A stretch of DNA of 64,000 nucleotides from Amblyornis subalaris (taxonomy: Eukaryota; Chordata; Aves; Passeriformes; Ptilonorhynchidae): assembly GCA_018881555.1 (NCBI GenBank), contig JACAXG010000002.1:21899183-21963182 (forward strand). The letters are read 5' to 3'. The translations under genes were made by a program, and so were the position numbers. This document shows, one piece after another, positions 30,501 through 39,500 of this stretch; the first letter of the stretch is position 1; each line of letters opens with the position of its first letter. A model generated the notes under the pieces. That model did not search any database, was not told the origin of the DNA, and saw nothing but the letters and a program-made list of their open reading frames with translations.

Positions 30501-33500
30501 TTTGGCTGCCGGGGTTGTGATGTTGGCTTCGGCAGGGGGTCCCTCACCAACCTCATTAACAGCCACAATACTGAACCTAGGGTAAACCAAAGAGACAGGT
30601 TTTGGTTTGCAGGTTTCTTTTGAAAGATTGCCTGAGAAACATTTTATCAAGTAGGGAAGCTGCTACGGAAGTGCTCAACTTTCAGAAAATGCCCATTTAA
30701 ATATAGTGCTCTGGGAACATTTATAATAAAAACAAAACCAAACAAAATCTGACTTGCCCAAAGGCAAAAGAACAACAACAGAATCTTCTAAATTTAAATT
30801 CAAAACAAGTTTTCAGGCTCAGAAGAACAACTCTACTTCATTTCAAAGCAAGATCTGTATTTAGCAGTTCAAGCAGAATGCAGGCCTTTGTGTTTAATAA
30901 AAATGAAGCAATTTTTTCAGATGCTTAAGGGACTAGAGAGGACTAATCTGTCTTTCCCTGCTGTACTAAAAACATACCACAGAAGCTTAAAAACAGCAGC
31001 TAAGAAAATGTAGCCTCCTGGCCCTATATCAAATTGCTTTTCCTTCCTCACCATCTGACTTCTGCATAAGCAGGCAGCTTACCTGGGATAACTCTGTTAC
31101 CCCAAGGAAGGTGCCCTGGCTTTTGACAAGAACATAAGTAAATAACATAGTTGTGCAGAAGTGGTATTAGAGCATACTCTCTGGGCAAGAAGTGTGACAG
31201 CATACTTGGCCACGTGGGTTGTCACTTCTCTTTGTACCTGTAAGTGGTGTTTGGGAAGGTGGAGTAGAACTGAAAGCTATGACCTCTTGAAGCTCTCAAC
31301 AGTTCGTGATTCTCACTGGCCAGGAGCAAGTTATATCCAATAATCAATCCATTTGGAAAAAGTGGTGGAGACCAGCTGACTTCAACAGTGTTTGGACTTG
31401 AACTCTGAACATCTTTAATGACAGGAGCTGTCGCAGGAGCTGCAAGAGACAGAAATATCTGACTCCAGTATGACATTTAAGACATTAATAGATTTTCTTT
31501 TTTTTAAGTACATTTTTAGGTTTCATACCTGTTAATTCATTTATACACCAGTAATTATTATTAGGGACTGCTTAACACTTCAGCAACAGTTAACTTTTTT
31601 TGATGTCCAGGAAAACGGGATTGTGTTTCAGTCAAATGCATTCATAATTATGTACAAAAGTATCCAATGTGTTCTCACAATTTTGACCATGAACTTTTCT
31701 GTGTTTGCTTTTAAAACTAAAAGCAAGGAGAACCCCTAAATCTTCTAGTTCAAACAAAAAGAACCTGTGGACTTTTAGTTTGGTCTTCTGCAGCTAACAA
31801 AGAGACAACATGCACATAGTTCTGAAGATTAGGAATCAATATTTTCTACCAAAGAAACAACAATGAAACCTAAATGTTTCTGTTAAGGTCCTGAAAGATG
31901 CAATTAAATTTATTACCTCCAAAAGCATGTGTCCGGTAACCGGGACTAGGTGGAGAATGGAGCTGCAGCTGAGATGTAATGATCCAAACTACTTGAAATA
32001 CGTATTCTGTGAAGGCTTGAAGGTCTTTGACGGTATATGAAGTTTCAGATACTACCTAGATTAATGCACAGACACAACTGGGTTTTTTTCCTTCCTCCAG
32101 CTGCAGCTACTATGTAAGATGTTTGAGGGCAAAAGGGGTCTCGTACAACAATATACATATTTCAGGATAAAAAAGTGCAGCATCCTAAGTTTAATTAAGA
32201 GGAAATTCTGAAAGTTGTTTTCAGCATAGACTTTGATTTTTCATCTTTTCAGAACTTTTTCTCTTCTCTTTTCTTCAGAACATGGCACCAAATCTAAACA
32301 ATGAGTAGATGGATCAAAGGACGGATGCAAAATAATAGTAAATTTTAAGAATCAAGTTTAAAAAAAGTCGAAATAGTAGCATATAATGAGCAATGTATTT
32401 TAAACGTATGCTACAGGTTTAAGATCCGAAGGCACACAGTTACACTGAAATATTTATTGTCTAAAGTAATTGCTCCCTATTATTTCATCAATGATTCATT
32501 CAGAAGAACTTCCTGCTTAGCAAATTGTCTTTACCTTTGATTTGTGGCACCAACTTGTCATGCTCTGTAAATTGGCCCAATAGAGATGATGGCAAGATAA
32601 CAAGTGTACAGTGACGCAAAAGAACAAATTACGAGAATAACTGTACTGAGTCAGAACAAAGTTCTTTCTAGCCAAGTATTGTGCTTTGACAAGAACAAAA
32701 AAATTTCTCTAGGGAAAGGTATTAAGAAAAGAAAGAAAGCCTACAGCCATACTTCTCCTGAATATTCTCACTGGCATTTCATAAGCATGGCTCAGCATGA
32801 AACAATGGGAATATTTGCGTTTAGTAGAACTCTATTTTTTTTCTTCCACTAATTTTTCCAGTCACTTTTCAAACACTATTTAGTAATTTTAGCAATTTTA
32901 ATATTCAGGAGTTTAAATTTAGTAATTTAACATCCTCATGTGCCAAGAAGCCGCTGAACATTTCAAGTACACATTCAGTGAGGAAATACATTTTGCTAGT
33001 TTTGAACCTGTTACCTGCAAGTTTCCATCAAGGTCCCTAGTTCCTATATTGGAGGAAGTGGGGAAATTGACCACTTCTCAGCTTCTCCATGCTGCTCATG
33101 ATTTTGAAAATCTCTTTCTTGTACCTAATATATTATCCAATATTTTTCTAAAATAAAAAATAACCAAGAGCAGAGAAGAGCCAATTTCCTTGCAAAGTAA
33201 AAGGAGGCGTCTTTCTTTACCTCTGTGTACCTCCAGTCGCCAGGGAGCTGATTGAACTTCCATTGGATAATATATTTCACCCCAGAGATGTTAGCTGCCT
33301 TCCACCCTAATGTGACACTGTGGTTTCCAATGGCAGATGCAAATGGTGCACTAGGTTTGTTCAAGTAGTCTGAGAGGAAAATACAACCACAAGAAAAAAT
33401 CTTTCATGGCAATCACTGGGTCTCAAAGGTAAAAGTCTATTACACCACACACATAAAAGCTGTGAAGCCAATAAAAACACATAAAAGAATATATTGAAAT

Positions 33501-36500
33501 ACTGAGTAACTCAAACGATATTTTAAAGACAGTCTGATAAGTCAGCCGGAAATGGGCCAGGTTCAATGTGAGCAGATGAGACTACAACTCTGTACTTGTG
33601 TAAATACATTTTTAGTTACAGGTACTTAGTAAAATTTTTCTGAATAGAAACATACAGAAGGTGTGGGAGACTTCTGAAGAGATTTTCAAGGCGACTAATT
33701 CAATAGCACTGTATTGGCCCATCTTAAACAGCTGAGACTGGATTCAAAATGTCTCATGTCCGTGAAAGGGAGGGAAAAATGTTTTACTCCAAGAAAAACT
33801 TCAGTGTATTTGTTAAAATAAAAAAGAAGAACGGTAGTTTTCTGATCAATGAAAATACTAAGACATTCCTATTTTTTAAATAAATCCAGATCATAGAACA
33901 ACACTATAATCTTCAAACTGAATTTGTCATAATGTCAATTGGACACAGGACTCTATTCAGACTTACTTAGTGCTTCAGCTCCATATGCATCCTCTGTACG
34001 GCTACAGCCAAACTTACAGGAAACTGTCTGTGTAGGACACAGAACTCACTGGTTAGCTTTGTGTAAAGGCAAACTTCCTTCCAGAATCATACAGACACAT
34101 TTTAAAAACATACAAATTGTGTGGACATTTTGCATATATATAAACCCTGAGGAAATAATTATATTAAATCTAAAAAATAGCAGTAACATAAACTCACTCC
34201 AAAGATTTTCTTGAGAGCCTTTGCATCAATTCACCGGGCACTGAAATAAGGGTTTCCTCCTTAAACACTGTCCCTTTGTGGAAAATACAAATATGGGCCT
34301 ACTTGAAGGTTGGAAATAGATTTCAATGATAACCATGGAGTTAGGAAGACAAGGTTTTTGACTTGTCAGTAATATATTCCACATGTTGCATTTCACCCTT
34401 TCCCACTTCATGTACTCCGTATGAATGAGGCACATTCTTACAATGTACTTCCAGTGAATTTTCAAAATAGCTGAAATCAGCAATTTTTAAGAGCAGCTGT
34501 GCCTAATTCATGCTTCCTTTTCAGCAGCTACTCCTTCTGTTACAGTTGTGCCTACAAGCTGCAAATGCAACAAACACCCCAGGGCAGTGAGCTCCACACT
34601 CAAGTCCTAAGAACAGAAAATTCCCAAGTTTTCAGTTTAGGTAGCGAACATAAATATAATCTTAGCCTGCTTTTTAAGTAGAGAACTTAAGAAGAAATAG
34701 AAACATGTTCTAGGTGGGTCTCAGTAGCTTTAAAATTACATGCAAAACTGAGTCTCCTGGAAATCCAAAACTTTTGAGAAGCCGTGATTTGAGCTTTTCT
34801 GGGCAGGCCATTTATTTAGGCTCATTTTATTCTGCAAGTTCATGCAGCCTTTAAAATCTCGAAGTGTGCTCCATACAGCAGCAACCTTTCAAGTGGTAAT
34901 TAACCTTTAGATCATTCAGAAGCAATTCATTGTTGTAAGTGAGGAAAGTTTTTTAATTGCTCTTCCTTTGATTTGAGGATACACACTTCGGGCACCGTTT
35001 GGAAACTGGTAAGACATGTTATTTCAGACAACACTGTTGCACCTGGGACAGATTTGAAAACTTGCTTAGCAGTATATTCCTATATGCAGTGTCTCACATT
35101 TAGACATTCAGTGCCACGCGCAGGCACTTAGAATTTTTTCCCAATGTTTTCATATTCAGAGAAATGAAATACTTCCAGGTAAATTATCATGATTGTTAGC
35201 ACACAAAGACTGGGGTATTAGCAGACATAAGTTATCAACTGTGCACTGAAGCTTCCACTTACAATCAACATTTGTTTTGTTTGTAAGGGATAGTGTCCCC
35301 AGATTACATGCTGATTCATAGTGCCTTTGGCTTCGTTTAACACAGATGGTTCTGAACACTTGTTTTTGTTATGCTGCTCTTTCTTCTTCTGGTTTTTATC
35401 TGAATCTGAACAATAAATCCAATTTTTGCTTGAGGTAAGAGGACTGCTAAAGCTCTTAGCCTTCAATTTTGAGGGAAATTTGCTATCTGCTCTACTTGAA
35501 AACAATAAATACTCATATTCTTCATCCATCAGCAATGCCCTTGTATGAGCCACAGTGTGATGTGTTTTCTTGTGAATATTCCCATGAAATTCAGTGGCAC
35601 TCCCCTGTTCCTAGGTGGAAGGAGAAATACTACCAAATTTCACTCCCAAGGTATAGTCACATAACAGAACTGAGCTGATGTCAAAGAAAAATCCCACTCT
35701 TACTCCCACTCCTTTGCTCTGCAGACTGCAATGACCTGATCCTCTGGATGCAGTGACACAGTGCATGTCTGACATGTGGGTAGTCAAGTCAGTCAGCTGA
35801 TCCAGTGGAAAGATAATCCCAAAAAAGCCCTTACAGAGTCAGTGAATTTAAGTGGCATATTGCATGACCGGACAACCAAAAAAAACCCCAACCCAAACCC
35901 CAAAAAACAACAAAAACCCCACACTAATTTTATATTTCTACAAAAGTAAGTTGATTACTTCTTGGACTGTTCCTACACTCCAAAACTACCATTTAGTGCA
36001 TTAGTAAACCTTTGTCATCATCACAATTTAATAGATTAAAAAGCATTTCAAAAAAAGAAAAATAATCCTTTAAATCAAATTTCTAGGTTGCCAATGGGTT
36101 TGTGTTCTACTCATGACTCTCTCCAAGTCCTCCATCACCTGCTTGAAATGTGTTGCCCCCATCTGGGAACAACCTTTATCCTGAAGTTTTAAGAATGCCA
36201 AACACAATCTTACAATCATCTCATCCCCATCCTACGCTACACTCTATGTTCAGCACTTTGTTGACCCATGCTGTGAACACCAGTCCGTTTGCAGCGCAGA
36301 CCAGGCACTCCCTGCTTGAGATCTCTTTCTAAAGGGCCACGTGTTGCCCCTTACTGAACTGCATTTTATTTCATTCTCCATCCAGTCAAGAGTGAGTTTC
36401 GTCTTCTAGCTCTCATTCCTTGTTTCCACTTCCGGCCAAGCTGGTATCATACTGGCTTTAACAAGCATTCTCTTTGGATAGCCTTTAATGGCATGAATGA

Positions 36501-39500
36501 AAAACTGGATGAACCAGACACTTGTGAGAGCCTAGAACAAAGTTTACATAGATCTGTACTGTTTCATAATGCTGAGATTAGTCTACTCTCTTTATTAGTC
36601 TGCTCACTTTATCTGCAGTGTTCTTTGCCACACAGCAGTTTTTAATGCAAACCTGTCCTTAGTCACCATGCTGAAAAGAAAGGATTCAGGTACTTAACTC
36701 ATTCTTCAACTTCAGGGAGTACAAACTAGTTAGACCTGAATTGATAAGTTTGTGTATCTACATTGTATTTCTTAGCACTCTGTGGACATAGCAATCACTG
36801 GAATAGTGATTTTTTTGTATTGCTCTGACACCATTCAACTTACCTCACATGCTCTGGTGTATGTCTCGTTCTGGCAAGAAACAAATTAGTAAAATGAAGG
36901 GTTATCATAAATATAATCACAGAGTATTTCAAATAGATACCAATTAATTAGAATTTCTTACAGTGATAGTACATTACAAACCCTTATAACTAGCAAATAA
37001 TGAAAGAAGGAAAACCCACTCTTGAAAAAACAGAAAGTAAACATTATAATGATGCTAAGGATGAATAAGGTTCAGGTGTTCAAGAGATCCAGAAAAATGA
37101 GCAGTTTAAAAGCTATCCTGGCTGTTATCTCAGACCAATGCAAGTTCTCATCCATCTAGTTTAGTAAAAACAAGAAATCAATCTACTAAAGGCCAGGTGC
37201 TTTGTTTACATCTGCATGCAACTCTGACACAGCCCCCAGTGGAGCAAAATCCTGAAAAGCACTAGTGCATTCTCACTGTCTAAAAATCTGGGTTGAGCTT
37301 AATGAACTGTAAAATGCACATTTTGACAAACACTATGAAAACTTTTGATATTACAGGCAACTTGCATTGCAAGAACTATGAACTTCCCAAAGCAGAACTT
37401 ATAAGGAACTCAGAGAAAATACAGACATTGCATCTCTTCATAGAAACACTGCTCTGATTAGATTTTGAATATCTGCCATTGGATAAGGTGCTTGACGGGC
37501 TGCAGACAAGTGCTATAGAGCCAAAACTAAGGTAATACTCACACATTTCAGTGGACAATTGGTTTGCATGGTTGCATTCCAAAACTGGCATCCCTGTGTA
37601 CACTGCAAAGACAGAGGGTGGCTTTAAAAATGACTTTGAAAGCACGGTTCTAAAGAGAAGGGATACTCCAGCACTAGTGGTACATTATAGGTACGTATAG
37701 GCATTATAGGTACTCAGATCCTACAGTAAGAGAGGTATTTATATAGTGCCCTTCTCAGTGTAAAACAATATACAGAGCAAAATAAATTCAGTCTTGCTCT
37801 GGGAATGAGTTTACTCAGCCAGCTATGATGTGGACGGTGCTCCCACCCTCCCAGCTGTAATTTACCACCTGTTCTGTGTGGAGGAGTAGCAGATATGCAG
37901 TATGCAGCACAGCCAAGCACAGTGGAAAGCTGTTCAACACAAGCCCACCCACACACCCTCTCCAAAAGGCGAGCACCAGCTTTAAAACCATGAGTTTTCA
38001 GAGAAGTAATAAATATTATGTGGTTCAATTTTGATGTTGGACCTTTCTTGTTTATGCTGTCTCATCTATTTCTTAATGGTCGTGAAAGTTTCTCTTTCTT
38101 AAGGCAAGCTAGAACAACTTTAGAAGCAGAAGATTCTGATATTGAGTATTTGCAAAGCCTCATTAAAAAAAAAAGTCAGGCTTGATAACGCTGAGACAAG
38201 ATACACAGTAACCTAAACAGGTGAGTCAACCTTGCTATGTGTTGTCCTGACAACACAGACTTTTATGGTCCCAGCATCATAAACGACCCAACCTCACTAG
38301 ATACCAGGTGCTGAGAGGCTGCTTCCCACTAGTCTCTGTGGAAAATATTGAAGACCAAATTCTGTGTCATTCTTCAAAGAATATGTATAATCACCATCCT
38401 GCATTGCACTTGAAATCTGAACTGGGAAATCATCTAAAGTCCTCTAGGAAAGCTCCTGTGGATAGCTCATGTTAAGCCCCCATGACAGATACAACCATTT
38501 GAAGTCCTAGAGAACTCTAAAAGTTCAACAATTGTAATTATAAGTTTTCTCTCATGGGATCTCATGGGAGAAAACAAAATAAACTACTTAGCTGTATAGA
38601 GGTAACTGAATAAGACAGTCTTACTGATTTACATTTTGGAGGCAACACTAGTTTTGACTTATTGTCTCAAAAATCAGAGATTATGAACTTTCTAGATCAT
38701 GAATGTGAACATGACTCACAGCAGAGATAATCACCCTTTACATATTTCCTTTAAACAAAAAATATAACCATGTCTCTAATAATTTGAACCAAATCTAACC
38801 ACTCAACTTTGTGACTTAGTGCTAGACAGGCAACTGTGCACATTTACACGAAGCCTTTGAAAATATGATCATTGTACCCATTATATTCAAATAGCAGGAA
38901 CATAAAATGGCAGTAATTAACAAAGTAAATCATTACTCACCGCTCCAGTGATGTCACTGACATTGCAAAGGTTAGTAATTCCAAGTTCTCCTTCCTATAG
39001 GAAAAATGCATACATTTTTTAAAAGAATCAAAATATTTCCTAAAAATTACAGTAAAGCGTTGGTTTCTTATAAAACAAATTTTCTTTGGCTGATGTTTCC
39101 TCATTTGGAGAAATTTGTTGTTGGCACACCAGTAGCTTCTCCCTTGAGACTAATTTCAGAGCACCATCAAACAAAGGCATTGGCAGAATCAGTTGGTGTT
39201 AATCAAGTTATTTGAGGTAGGAATTTGGCTCTTATTTCCTCATTCTGGTTCACTGAGTCAATAACAAATGCTTCACAAATACGTTGGGCTTAAACGACAA
39301 AGCCAAGTGGCTTTGACCTCTTGGGAGCAGAAAGACCTTCCTTCAAGCTAAATGCCTTTTGTCTGGCCACCTTTTGAAGGAGCAGCCATATGGTGATGGC
39401 CACCACCCTCCTCTCCTGCCAAAAGTGCTCTCCCGGGCACTAATGTGCCAGTTTTTTCATATCGTTCAACGTGTGCAAAACCGAACACTGTCTGTGAAGT

